21,194 nt of DNA from Chloroflexota bacterium (lineage in GTDB: Bacteria; Chloroflexota; Limnocylindria; Limnocylindrales; CSP1-4). The notes below the pieces were generated by a model. The model saw only the letters and a program-made list of their open reading frames with translations. It ran no database searches and had not been told where the DNA came from. Made by a program: the position numbers and the translations under genes. How positions within the stretch are numbered: position 1 is the first letter of the stretch; every line of letters starts with the position of its first letter. The DNA lies in assembly GCA_021789355.1 (NCBI GenBank), contig JAJYJR010000029.1, positions 1 to 21,194 of the forward strand, given 5' to 3'. This document shows positions 1 to 7,082 of this stretch, one piece after another.

Positions 1-266
1 TCCGCCACGACGTCCTCTCCCCGGCCGACGGGATCGTGGGCGCGATGCTGGTCGAGCCTGGCGAGGCCGTGGAGTACGGCCAGGAGGTGATCCGGATCGA
101 GCTGGCGGCGCCGCCGGCCGCGTTCGCCGAGGCAGGCACCGCGTCCGGCGAGGCGGGCACCGCGTTCGCCGCCGCCCCCGCCGCCGCCGCCCCCGCGGCG
201 CCCGCGACCCCTGACCAGGCGGTCCCGGCCGGAGCGGGCCCCGCCGCGGCGACGGAGCCGGCCTGA
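1..266 (+). CDS. accB: Biotin carboxyl carrier protein, C-terminal part (cut by window edge)
   Basis: The reading frame is open from base 3 and has no start inside the window. Its first visible residues read RHDVLSPADGIV, then MLVEPGEAVEYGQEVIRIE. This is the second half of a biotinyl/lipoyl domain, the part that follows the biotinylated lysine; the lysine itself lies upstream of the window. After the domain comes a tail of about 50 residues made almost only of Ala, Pro, Gly, Thr and Glu, including a 7-residue tandem duplication (AEAGTAS/GEAGTAF). In most carrier proteins the Ala/Pro-rich stretch precedes the biotinyl domain, so a tail here is odd. The stop overlaps the accC start (TGATG), which supports an accBC pair supplying carboxybiotin for acetyl-CoA carboxylase. 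The family call is secure. Whether it serves acetyl-CoA or another acyl-CoA carboxylase cannot be told from this fragment. Confidence 0.85.
   Translation, partial: RHDVLSPADGIVGAMLVEPGEAVEYGQEVIRIELAAPPAAFAEAGTASGEAGTAFAAAPAAAAPAAPATPDQAVPAGAGPAAATEPA
126..167 (+). repeat. Two imperfect 21-bp tandem units in the accB tail
   Basis: Bases 126-146 and 147-167 are near-identical 21-bp units encoding AEAGTAS and GEAGTAF. They keep the reading frame and are followed by runs of GCC/CCC codons. This looks like in-frame expansion of a low-complexity protein tail. Confidence 0.6.
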
Positions 267-1663
267 TGTTCGGGCGGATCCTGATCGCCAACCGGGGCGA
301 GATCGCCCTGCGCGTCCTGCGCGCCTGCCGGGAGCTCGGCATCGGCGCCGTCGTCGCCTACAGCGAGGCCGACCGCGACAGCCTGGCCGTCCAGCTGGCC
401 GACGAGGCGATCTGCATCGGGCCGGCCGACGCCCGCCGGAGCTACCTCTCGGCCTCCGCCCTGGTCTCGGCCGCCGTCGTCACCGAGTGCGACGCGATCC
501 ACCCGGGCTACGGCTTCCTGTCGGAGGACGAGGGCTTCGCCGACGTCGTCCGGGCCCACGGGCTGACCTTCATCGGGCCCCCCGCCGAGGTCCTGGAGCG
601 TTTCGCCTCCAAGGAGGGGACGCGCCGCCTGCTGGCGGAGTACGGGCTGCCGATCATCCCCGGCTCGGACGGCATGCTGCGCGACGAGGCCCACGCCCTC
701 GAGGAGGCGGAGCGGATCGGCTACCCGGTCCTGATCAAGCCGTCGGCCGGCGGGGGCGGGAAGGGGATGCGCATGGTCCGCTCGGCGCGCGAGCTGGTCG
801 GCGCCCTCAAGGTCTGCCAGTCGGAGGCCAAGGCCGCCTTCGGCGACGACTCGCTCTACCTCGAGAAGTGGGTGGACGACAACCGCCACGTGGAGGTCCA
901 GGTGGCGGTGGACCGCTTCGGCCACGGCATCCACCTGGGCGAGCGCGACTGCTCGGTCCAGCGGCGACACCAGAAGATCCTGGAGGAGGCCCCGACGCCG
1001 GCGCTCGGCGACGCGGCCCGCGAGGATCTCTGCGAGCGGGCGGTCCGGGCGATCGTGGCCGCCGGCTACGAGAACGTCGGGACGCTCGAGTTCCTGGTGG
1101 ACGAGGAGGGCCGCTTCTACTTCATCGAGATCAACTGCCGGATCCAGGTGGAGCACCCGGTGACCGAGATGCTGACGGGGATCGACATGGTCGCCCTGCA
1201 GCTGCGGATCGCGGCCGGCGAGCCGCTCGGCATCAGCCAGTCGGACGTCCACCTGGAGGGCCACGCGATCGAGTTCCGGATCAACGCCGAGGACCCGGCC
1301 CACGATTTCCGGCCCCAGGCGGGGCTGGTCGGCCGCTACCTTGCCCCCGGCGGGCCCGGAGTCCGGGTGGACTCGCACCTTTTCGGGGGCTACGAGGTCC
1401 CGCCGTACTACGACTCGCTCCTCGGCAAGCTCGTGGTCTGGGGTCCGGACCGGGCGACGGCGATCGCCCGCGGCCGCGTTGCGCTGCGGGAGCTGCTGAT
1501 CGAGGGAGTGGTCACGAACGCGGAGCTGCACCGCGCGATCCTCGGCAGTCCGGTCTTCCTGGAGGGGCGGTTCACCACGAACCTGCTCGACCGGGTCGGG
1601 GCGGGGGCGTTCACGGCGGCGGCCGCGGGGGCGGCCGGGCGGACCGCCGCAGGGGTGGGTTGA
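266..1663 (+). CDS. accC: Biotin carboxylase subunit of acetyl-CoA carboxylase
   Basis: 465 residues. It carboxylates the biotin on the carrier protein using ATP and bicarbonate, the first half-reaction of malonyl-CoA synthesis. The ATP-grasp fold is complete: N-terminal ILIANRGEIALRVLRA (5-20), K116 and K158, the glycine-rich loop GGGGKGM (162-168), RRHQKILEEAPTP (233-245, with K237), E275, E288/N290, and RIQVEHPVTEM (292-302, with R292 and E296). FRINAEDP (337-344) carries R338. These correspond to the known catalytic and ATP-binding positions of E. coli AccC. The core matches the usual length of about 450; the last 20 residues are an Ala/Gly tail. The start is ATG overlapping the accB stop, with GGAG 8 nt upstream. 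EINCRIQVEH has Cys where Thr or Met is common. The C-terminal biotin carboxylase domain is present, and there is no fused biotinyl domain. Confidence 0.97.
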   Translation: MFGRILIANRGEIALRVLRACRELGIGAVVAYSEADRDSLAVQLADEAICIGPADARRSYLSASALVSAAVVTECDAIHPGYGFLSEDEGFADVVRAHGLTFIGPPAEVLERFASKEGTRRLLAEYGLPIIPGSDGMLRDEAHALEEAERIGYPVLIKPSAGGGGKGMRMVRSARELVGALKVCQSEAKAAFGDDSLYLEKWVDDNRHVEVQVAVDRFGHGIHLGERDCSVQRRHQKILEEAPTPALGDAAREDLCERAVRAIVAAGYENVGTLEFLVDEEGRFYFIEINCRIQVEHPVTEMLTGIDMVALQLRIAAGEPLGISQSDVHLEGHAIEFRINAEDPAHDFRPQAGLVGRYLAPGGPGVRVDSHLFGGYEVPPYYDSLLGKLVVWGPDRATAIARGRVALRELLIEGVVTNAELHRAILGSPVFLEGRFTTNLLDRVGAGAFTAAAAGAAGRTAAGVG

Positions 1664-1761
1664 TGCGCGACGCGGCGGTCGGCCCGCCCGTCGGCGCCGG
1701 GAGGGATGCGCTGCCGGCCGACCACGGGCGCCGCATTTCCCGATCAGGGAGGAGAACGTGA
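1663..1761 (+). CDS. Possible 32-codon bridging micro-ORF between accC and fabZ
   Basis: I do not recognise this peptide (start MRDAAVGPPVGAG, end RISRSGRRT). Its ATG overlaps the accC stop (TGATG) and its TGA overlaps the fabZ GTG start (GTGA). It therefore spans the 94-bp gap exactly and would carry ribosomes from accC to fabZ. The strong Shine-Dalgarno of fabZ lies inside its 3' end. No domain, hydrophobic segment or clear ribosome binding site of its own is visible. In DNA this GC-rich, open frames are common, so it may be only an artefact. It is listed because three other gaps in the window show the same geometry. Confidence 0.15.
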   Translation: MRDAAVGPPVGAGRDALPADHGRRISRSGRRT

Positions 1762-2225
1762 CCGAGACCGTTGGGGGTCCCGTCCACACCGCGACCGAGA
1801 TCCAGGGACTGATCCCGCATCGCTGGCCGTTCCTGCTCGTCGACCGGATCGTGGAGTACGACCCGGAGGCGAAGCGGATCGTCGGCGAGAAGGCCGTCAC
1901 CGCCACCGAGTGGTACTTCGGCGGGCACTTCCCGGGAATGCCCGTCATGCCGGGCGTCCTCCAGGTGGAGGCGCTGGCCCAGACGATGGGCGTCTACGTC
2001 GCCAAGCAGCCCGGCTTCGGGGACCGGATGGGCCTCTTCGCGGGGATCGACGAGTGCCGCTTCAAGCGGGTCGTCCGGCCCGGCGACGTCCTCCGCCTGG
2101 AGGTCACGATGGAGAAGCTCGGCAGCCGGTTCGGGCGCGGGCGGGCCGTCGCCAGCGTCGACGGCGAGGTCGCCTGCGAGGCCACCATCAGCTTCATCAT
2201 CCCGCCCGAAGGCGTGCTCCGTTGA
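1758..2225 (+). CDS. fabZ: 3-hydroxyacyl-ACP dehydratase
   Basis: 155 residues, the usual FabZ length. It dehydrates (3R)-hydroxyacyl-ACP to trans-2-enoyl-ACP in the fatty-acid elongation cycle. The hot-dog fold signature is clear: LIPHRWPFLLVDRIVEYDP (18-36), then GGHFPGMPVMPGVLQVEALAQ (55-75), with catalytic His57 on the central helix and Glu71 in the partner position. The start is GTG at 1758, chosen because GGGAGGAG at 1747-1754 is the strongest ribosome binding site in the operon. The stop overlaps the following micro-ORF start (TGATG). FabA is a poorer fit because of the short length and the Glu rather than Asp in the catalytic helix. Confidence 0.96.
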   Translation: MTETVGGPVHTATEIQGLIPHRWPFLLVDRIVEYDPEAKRIVGEKAVTATEWYFGGHFPGMPVMPGVLQVEALAQTMGVYVAKQPGFGDRMGLFAGIDECRFKRVVRPGDVLRLEVTMEKLGSRFGRGRAVASVDGEVACEATISFIIPPEGVLR

Positions 2226-2368
2226 TGCCCGGGGAACGGAGCGCCCGGCCGATGCCCGCCACCCGGCCCATGCCCACGACCCGGCCGATGCCCGCCACCC
2301 GGCCCATGCCCACCACCCGGCCCATGCCCACGACCCGGCCCATGCCCACGAACGGAGCAACGCGCTGA
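2225..2368 (+). CDS. 47-codon repeat micro-ORF (RPMP[AT]T hexapeptide x6)
   Basis: Small open frame with ATG overlapping the fabZ stop and TGA overlapping the phosphoesterase ATG, both as TGATG. The product would be MPGERSA, six hexapeptides of the form RPMPAT, RPMPTT or RPMPTN, then GATR. Each unit is 18 bp, so gain or loss of units never breaks the frame or the two overlaps. Its ATGCCC opening recurs in every unit and in the first codons of the phosphoesterase, which suggests the array grew from a start-site sequence. A weak GAAGG lies 12 nt upstream. I know of no protein family for this peptide. Either it is a translated linker that couples fabZ to the next gene, or an untranslated minisatellite that happens to stay open. 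Confidence 0.4.
   Translation: MPGERSARPMPATRPMPTTRPMPATRPMPTTRPMPTTRPMPTNGATR
2246..2353 (+). repeat. 18-bp minisatellite, six tandem units
   Basis: Units start at 2246, 2264, 2282, 2300, 2318 and 2336, with the pattern CGGCCSATGCCCRCSACC. Units 1 and 3 are identical and units 2 and 5 are identical. The others differ by one or two bases, and the last ends AAC. It lies wholly in the gap between fabZ and the phosphoesterase gene. Confidence 0.97.
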
Positions 2369-3111
2369 TGCCCAGGATCGCCGTCTTCTCGGACGTGCAC
2401 GGCAACGCCCATGCCCTCGCCGCCGTCCGGGCGGCCATCGCCGCCGCCGCCCCCGACGTGGTGGCGGTCGCGGGCGACCTGGCCATGTACGGCCCGGACC
2501 CCGTCGGCACCATCGACGGACTGCGCGAGCTGGAGGCCCAGGGCGCCCTCATCGTCCAGGGCAACACCGACGTGGCGGTCGCGGACTTCGACTACACCGC
2601 CGCGTTCCCGCAGTACGCCGACGGCGTCCCCGACAGCGTCCTCGCGGCCGCGGAGTGGGCCCACGACGCGCTCGGCGACGAGCGCCTGGACTGGCTGCGG
2701 CGCCTGCCGGCCGAGCGGCGCGTCCGCCTCGACGACCTGCTCGTCCTCGTCTGCCACGCCTCGCCCGGCTCCCAGACGGCCGGCCTGGATCCCGACCTGG
2801 ACGCGTCCGTGACCACCGAGCGCGTCGCCCGCACCGACGCCCGCATCATCTGCTGCGGCCACACCCACCTGCCCGAGGTCCGCGACCTCGGCTGGAAGCT
2901 GCTGGTCAACGCCGGCAGCGCCGGCTACGTCTTCGACGGCCAGCCGACCGCCAGCTGGGCCTTGGTCGAGGTGAGCGGCGAGGCGGCCATGGCCGAGATC
3001 CGGCGCGAGCCGTTCGACCTGATGGCGGTCGCCAACGCCCTCTCGGCCCGCGGCCTGCCGGGCGACGTCTACCGGGCGGCCACGGTCCGGACCGGGAAGC
3101 TGGTGCGGTGA
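2368..3111 (+). CDS. Calcineurin-like metallophosphoesterase (YfcE/MJ0936-type)
   Basis: 247 residues. Metal-dependent phosphohydrolase of unknown substrate. The five family motifs are in order: FSDVHGN (7-13, metal ligands D9 and H11), AGDLAMYGP (35-43, D37), QGNTD (64-68, N66), VCHASPG (128-134, H130), and CGHTHLPE (163-170, H165 and H167). It then has NAGSAGYVFDGQP, a region typical of the short single-domain YfcE-like group. There is no signal peptide, so it should be cytosolic. The start is ATG at 2368 with GGAG at 2354-2357, 10 nt upstream, overlapping the repeat micro-ORF stop. It overlaps the fabF start by 4 nt. The position inside a fatty-acid operon suggests a phosphoester linked to CoA, ACP or lipid metabolism, but this is only inference. 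Confidence 0.9.
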   Translation: MPRIAVFSDVHGNAHALAAVRAAIAAAAPDVVAVAGDLAMYGPDPVGTIDGLRELEAQGALIVQGNTDVAVADFDYTAAFPQYADGVPDSVLAAAEWAHDALGDERLDWLRRLPAERRVRLDDLLVLVCHASPGSQTAGLDPDLDASVTTERVARTDARIICCGHTHLPEVRDLGWKLLVNAGSAGYVFDGQPTASWALVEVSGEAAMAEIRREPFDLMAVANALSARGLPGDVYRAATVRTGKLVR

Positions 3112-4406
3112 CCGCGGCGCGCGTCCCGGCGCCCCGCATGTCGGGCGGCGTCCCGGCCGGCCGCCGCGTGGTGGTGACCGGGCTCGGCCTCGTCACGGCC
3201 CTCGGCAACGACGTGGCGAGCACCTGGCAGGGCCTGGTGGAGGGGCGGCCCGGCGTCACGGCGATCACCCGCTTCGACCCCGCCCGCCTGGACGCCCGGA
3301 TCGCGGCCGAGGTCCACGACTTCGATCCGTCGGGCGTGCTGGACCGCAAGGAGCAGCGCCGGACCGATCGCTTCGTCCAGCTGACCCTCGTGGCCGGCCG
3401 CCAGGCGCTCGACGCGGCCGGCCTGCCGGGTCGCCTGGACGGCGCTCTGGCCGAGCGGAGCGGGGCCTTCATCGGCACCGGCTTCGGCGGCATCATCAGC
3501 TTCTTCGAGCAGGCCCGCATCCTGGCCGAGCGCGGGCCGGACCGGCTCAGCCCGTTCTTCGTCCCGACCGTCATCGCCAACCTGGCCGCCGGGCAGGCCG
3601 CCATCAGCTTCGGCACCCTGGGGCCCAACCTGGCCACGGTCTCCGCCTGCGCCAGCGGCGGCCACGCCATCGGCGAGGCCTGGGAGACGATCCGCCGGGG
3701 CGACGCGGACCTGATGCTGGCCGGCGGCGCGGAGGCACCGATCCACGAGGGGGCGGTGGGCGGCTTCGCCGCGATGCGGGCGCTCTCCACCCGCAACGAC
3801 GCCCCGGAGGCAGCCTCACGGCCCTTCGACCGCGGCCGGGACGGGTTCGTCCTGGGCGAGGGCGCGGGCATGCTCGTCCTGGAGGCGCTCGAGCACGCGT
3901 CGGCCCGCGGCGCGGAGCCGCTGGCCGAGATCGTCGGCTACGGGGCCACGGCGGACGGCTCGCACATCACCCTGCCGGCCCCCGGGGGCGCCGGCGCCGT
4001 CCGCGCCGTTCGCCGCGCCCTGGAGAAGGCCGGCCTGCCGCCGGAGGCCGTGGACCACCTGAACGCCCACGCCACCTCCACCGGCGAGGGCGACCGGGCC
4101 GAGCTGGAGGCGATCCGGACCGTCTTCGGCCCGCACGCCCCGAAGGTCTCCGTGACGGCCAACAAGAGCATGCTCGGCCACACCCTGGGCGCGGCCGGGG
4201 CGATCGAGGCGGCGACGACCGTCCTGGCGCTCCGCGGCGGCTGCATCCCGCCGACGATCAACCTCGACGAGCCGGACGAGGCGGCCGAGGGGCTGGACCT
4301 GACGCCCGGCGTGGCTCGCCGGCGGGAGCTGGACGTCGCCGTCTCGACCTCCTTCGGCTTCGGCGGCCAGAACAGCGCCCTGGTCCTGCGGCGCTGGGTC
4401 GCCTGA
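3108..4406 (+). CDS. fabF: 3-oxoacyl-ACP synthase II
   Basis: 432 residues from GTG. It condenses malonyl-ACP with acyl-ACP during elongation. The thiolase fold has all active-site residues: nucleophile Cys181 in TVSACASGGHAIGEAW, His321 in NAHATSTGEGD, Lys353 and His358 in ANKSMLGHTLGAAGAIE, plus the C-terminal STSFGFGGQNSALVLR. Cys-His-His places it in the KAS I/II group. The start is GTG at 3108 because it makes a 4-nt GTGA overlap with the upstream gene and has GGGA about 10 nt before it. The alternative ATG at 3138 has no ribosome binding site and would give 422 residues, also a normal length. FabF rather than FabB is based on general similarity. A polyketide ketosynthase is unlikely without any partner domain. 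Confidence 0.94.
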   Translation: MTAARVPAPRMSGGVPAGRRVVVTGLGLVTALGNDVASTWQGLVEGRPGVTAITRFDPARLDARIAAEVHDFDPSGVLDRKEQRRTDRFVQLTLVAGRQALDAAGLPGRLDGALAERSGAFIGTGFGGIISFFEQARILAERGPDRLSPFFVPTVIANLAAGQAAISFGTLGPNLATVSACASGGHAIGEAWETIRRGDADLMLAGGAEAPIHEGAVGGFAAMRALSTRNDAPEAASRPFDRGRDGFVLGEGAGMLVLEALEHASARGAEPLAEIVGYGATADGSHITLPAPGGAGAVRAVRRALEKAGLPPEAVDHLNAHATSTGEGDRAELEAIRTVFGPHAPKVSVTANKSMLGHTLGAAGAIEAATTVLALRGGCIPPTINLDEPDEAAEGLDLTPGVARRRELDVAVSTSFGFGGQNSALVLRRWVA

Positions 4407-4417
4407 GGGCCGGCGAG

Positions 4418-4951
4418 ATGAGCGACGCCATGGACGAGCTCCGCACCGACGCGGCCGAGGCCAACGGCTCCCTGCTGGCCCTGATCGACCGCCTGACGGC
4501 GCTGCTCGAGCGGAGCGACCTGGTGGAGCTCGAAGTGCAGTCCGGCGGGACCGGCCTGGTGCTGCGCAAGCCGGGCGGGCTGTCCCCGGCCCTCGGCGAT
4601 CCGGCCCCGGCCGGACCGCCGGCCGCCGCGGGCGGGGACCTCCTCGGCGGCGCGCCGTCCGCCGAGGACGGCGCGGAGGGGCTCGCGCAAGGTGCCCGCG
4701 CCGCGGTCGGCGTGCGGGTCGTCCGGGCGCCCCTGACCGGCATCTTCTACGCCGCCCCGTCGCCCGGCTCGCCGCCCTACATCAGCGTCGGCGGCGAGGT
4801 CGCCGTCGGCCAGGTGATCGGCCTGATCGAGGCCATGAAGCTCTTCAACGAGATCAAGTCGGACCACGCCGGCCGGGTCGCCCGTGTCGTCGTCGAGTCC
4901 GGCAGCCTGGTCAAAGCCAAGCAGCCACTGATCGAGGTCGAGCCGCTATGA
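4418..4951 (+). CDS. accB: Biotin carboxyl carrier protein of acetyl-CoA carboxylase (second copy)
   Basis: 177 residues and complete. It carries biotin between biotin carboxylase and carboxyltransferase. Three parts are visible: an N-terminal helical region with ELEVQSGGTGLVLRKP (38-52) as in bacterial AccB; a Pro/Ala/Gly-rich linker (about 53-97); and the biotinyl domain (about 98-177) with VRAPLTGIFYAAPSPGSPPY, then IGLIEAMKLFNEIKSD. Lys141 in the EAMKL motif is the predicted biotinylation site. The thumb-like stretch YAAPSPGSPPYISVG is characteristic of AccB of the acetyl-CoA carboxylase type. The ATG at 4418 follows fabF by 11 nt with GGCGAG just before it; an ATG four codons later is possible. 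The stop overlaps fabH (ATGA). This is the canonical AccB of the pair in this operon. Confidence 0.95.
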   Translation: MSDAMDELRTDAAEANGSLLALIDRLTALLERSDLVELEVQSGGTGLVLRKPGGLSPALGDPAPAGPPAAAGGDLLGGAPSAEDGAEGLAQGARAAVGVRVVRAPLTGIFYAAPSPGSPPYISVGGEVAVGQVIGLIEAMKLFNEIKSDHAGRVARVVVESGSLVKAKQPLIEVEPL

Positions 4952-6174
4952 ACCGTCCGCTGAACGGCGTCCACCTGACCGGCTGGGGACGCTACGCCCC
5001 GGAGCTGGTCCTCACCAACGCCGAGCTGGAGCGGCTCGTGGAGACCTCCGACGACTGGATCGTGACCCGGACCGGCATCCGCGAGCGCCGGATCGCCGGC
5101 CCCGACGAGACGGCCGCCTCCATGGGCTCCATCGCGGCCCGCCGGGCGATCGCCGTGGCCGGCCTGGATCCCGCCGAGATCGACCTGATCCTGCTGGCAA
5201 CCGTCTCGGGCGACCACCCCTTCCCGGCCACCGCCAGCCTGGTCAAGGAGGCGATCGGCAACGTCAGGGCCCCGGCGATGGACGTCGCGGCGGCCTGCTC
5301 CGGCTTCATCTACGCCTGCTCGCTCGCCCAGGCCCAGATCGTGGCCGGGATGACCCACCACGTCCTGGTGATCGGCTCCGAGCTCCTCAGCCGGTTCGTG
5401 GACTACACCGACCGGGGCACCTGCGTGCTCTTCGGAGACGGGGCCGGGGCGGTGGTCCTCTCCGCCTCGGAGGAGCCGGGCGGGACGCTCGGCATCTCGC
5501 TGACCACCGAGCCGTCCGGGGCCTACATGATCTGGGTCCCCTCCGGCGGCTCGGCCAGCCCTGCCCGGCCCGATACGCTCCGCCAGGGCGGGCACTACCT
5601 GCGGATGGAGGGCCGCGAGACGTACCGCTTCGCGACACGGACGATGGCCAGCACCGCCCGGGCCGCCCTCGAGCAGGCCGGCCTCACGACCGACCAGATC
5701 GACCTCTTCATCCCCCACCAGGCCAACATCCGGATCATCGAGGTGGTGGCCAAGGGCCTGGGCGTGCCGATGGAGCGCGTCTTCGTCAACGTCGGCCGCT
5801 ACGGCAACACCTCCGCCGCGTCGGTGCCGATCGCCCTGGCCGAGGCCGTCGACGCCGGCCGGGTCAAGGTGGGCGACCGGCTCGCCATGGTCGCCTTCGG
5901 GGCCGGCTTCACCTCCGGCGCCCTCGCGCTGCAGTGGACCGCCGACCCGGCCCGGGCCCGCCTGGCCGATGGGATCGGGCCGGCCGACGTCACCGTCCGG
6001 CGGCCGCCGGGCTTCGAGCCCCCCGAGCCCTTCCCGCCGGCCCTCCGGCCGCTGCTGGACGGGACCGAGTGGGCGGCGCCATCGTCCGCCCCGGGTTCGG
6101 CCCCGGCCGCGCCAGGCCACCGTCCAACCGCCCACCCCGGCCCCGAGCCGGAGCCCACGGAGGTCCGCGCATGA
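4948..6174 (+). CDS. fabH: 3-oxoacyl-ACP synthase III with long C-terminal tail
   Basis: 408 residues. It starts fatty-acid synthesis by condensing an acyl-CoA primer with malonyl-ACP. The triad is present: Cys117 in DVAAACSGFIYA, His257 in PHQANIRI, and Asn287 in YGNTSAAS. SDDWIVTRTGIRERRI (34-49) and LFGDGAGAVVL (161-171) are also family signatures. The catalytic core ends at about residue 333 (FGAGFTSGALALQW), where FabH proteins normally stop. Some 75 further residues rich in Pro, Ala, Gly and Arg follow and have no recognisable domain. The tail is in frame and ends in an ATGA overlap with fabG. The start overlaps the accB stop (ATGA). Primer preference (acetyl versus branched) cannot be read from this sequence by eye. 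Confidence 0.94.
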   Translation: MNRPLNGVHLTGWGRYAPELVLTNAELERLVETSDDWIVTRTGIRERRIAGPDETAASMGSIAARRAIAVAGLDPAEIDLILLATVSGDHPFPATASLVKEAIGNVRAPAMDVAAACSGFIYACSLAQAQIVAGMTHHVLVIGSELLSRFVDYTDRGTCVLFGDGAGAVVLSASEEPGGTLGISLTTEPSGAYMIWVPSGGSASPARPDTLRQGGHYLRMEGRETYRFATRTMASTARAALEQAGLTTDQIDLFIPHQANIRIIEVVAKGLGVPMERVFVNVGRYGNTSAASVPIALAEAVDAGRVKVGDRLAMVAFGAGFTSGALALQWTADPARARLADGIGPADVTVRRPPGFEPPEPFPPALRPLLDGTEWAAPSSAPGSAPAAPGHRPTAHPGPEPEPTEVRA

Positions 6175-6920
6175 TCGACCTGACCGGCAAGGTCGCCCTC
6201 GTAACCGGCGGCTCCCGGGGGATCGGCCGCGCCGTCGCCCTCCGCCTCGGCCGGCAGGGCGCCGACGTGGCGTTCCTGGACCGCGCCAGCTGCATCGAGA
6301 CCGACCACACCCAGGCGGACATCCAGGCCCTGGGCCGGCGCTCCGTCTGCGTCGGCGGCGACGTCACCAACCCCGAGGACTGCGCCGCCGTCGTGGAGGC
6401 CACCCTGGAGGCCTTCGGCAAGATCGACATCCTGGTCAACAACGCCGGGATCACCCGCGACGACCTGATCCTGCGGATGAGCCTGGAGGCCTGGCGCCAG
6501 GTCCTGGAGGTCAACCTGTTCGGAGCCTTCTACATGACCAAGGCGGCCCTGCGGCCGATGCTCCGTGCCCGGGGCGGCCGGATCATCAACATGAGCTCGG
6601 TCTCCGGCCAGATGGGCAACGCCGGCCAGGCCAACTACTCGTCCTCCAAGGCGGGCCTGATCGGGCTGACCAAGGCGACCGCCCGCGAGGTCGCCTCGCG
6701 CGGGATCACCTGCAACGCCATCGCCCCGGGCTTCGTGACGACCGAGCTGACCGACGGCCTGCCCGACGCGGTCAAGGAGGGGATCCTCAAGGCCACCCCG
6801 CTCGGCCGCTTCGCCAGCCCCGACGAGATCGCCCACGCCGTTGCCTTCCTCGCCTCCGACGAGGCCGCCTACATCACCGGCCAGGTCCTCGCGGTGGACG
6901 GCGGCCTGGCGATGATGTGA
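6171..6920 (+). CDS. fabG: 3-oxoacyl-ACP reductase
   Basis: 249 residues, the standard length. NADPH-dependent reduction of 3-oxoacyl-ACP to (3R)-hydroxyacyl-ACP. Short-chain dehydrogenase landmarks: cofactor loop TGGSRGIG (12-19), GGDVTNPED (62-70), NNAGITRDDL (90-99), and catalytic Ser143, Tyr156 and Lys160 in MSSVSGQMGNAGQANYSSSK. The C-terminus ends ITGQVLAVDGGLAMM as in FabG. The start is ATG at 6171 with GGAGG at 6159-6163 and a 4-nt overlap with fabH. Upstream in-frame codons lie inside the fabH tail and are not needed. It is the last gene of the operon; the next gene is 224 bp away with its own promoter-like sequence. Confidence 0.96.
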   Translation: MIDLTGKVALVTGGSRGIGRAVALRLGRQGADVAFLDRASCIETDHTQADIQALGRRSVCVGGDVTNPEDCAAVVEATLEAFGKIDILVNNAGITRDDLILRMSLEAWRQVLEVNLFGAFYMTKAALRPMLRARGGRIINMSSVSGQMGNAGQANYSSSKAGLIGLTKATAREVASRGITCNAIAPGFVTTELTDGLPDAVKEGILKATPLGRFASPDEIAHAVAFLASDEAAYITGQVLAVDGGLAMM

Positions 6921-6929
6921 GGGCCCGCC

Positions 6930-6961
6930 GGGCCGCCTGACAGCCGGGCCGCCTGACAGCC
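6930..6961 (+). repeat. Two perfect 16-bp tandem units after fabG
   Basis: GGGCCGCCTGACAGCC occurs at 6930-6945 and again at 6946-6961, starting 9 bp after the fabG stop. Function unknown; it may be simple duplication in a non-coding spacer. Confidence 0.85.
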
Positions 6962-6999
6962 GGCCGTCCGCGGGCGGCGGGCCGAGCGGGCCGCCGAGG

Positions 7000-7023
7000 C
7001 GGGGGGCCCGGGGAGGTCCCCCG
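7000..7023 (+). terminator. Possible stem-loop after the fatty-acid operon
   Basis: A 7-bp stem (CGGGGGG at 7000-7006 with TCCCCCG at 7017-7023, one G-T pair) closes a 10-nt loop. There is no T tract after it, so it would be a non-canonical terminator. GC-rich DNA makes such stems by chance. Confidence 0.25.
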
Positions 7024-7082
7024 TACCGCGAACGCAGACCCCGGCACCAGGCGGGCCAACTCCGCGCGGGACCATCGTTCCG

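Noticed and set aside
2246..2353. CRISPR-like array
   Set aside because: The units are contiguous 18-bp tandem repeats with no spacers and no cas genes nearby.
2655..3107. Extended N-terminus for fabF
   Set aside because: The extension lies inside the phosphoesterase gene. The FabF fold begins after 3108, where a GTGA overlap and a ribosome binding site exist.
4777..6135. Long - strand open frame of 452 codons opposite accB/fabH
   Set aside because: Antisense shadow of strongly supported genes; composition is Gly/Arg/Asp-rich as expected from GC-saturated third positions, and no motif is recognisable. Other long antisense frames at 1611-2567, 2906-3871 and 5799-7109 were rejected for the same reason.
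5934..6170. Extended N-terminus for fabG
   Set aside because: It is inside the fabH 3' end; ATG 6171 has a good ribosome binding site and gives the standard FabG N-terminus.
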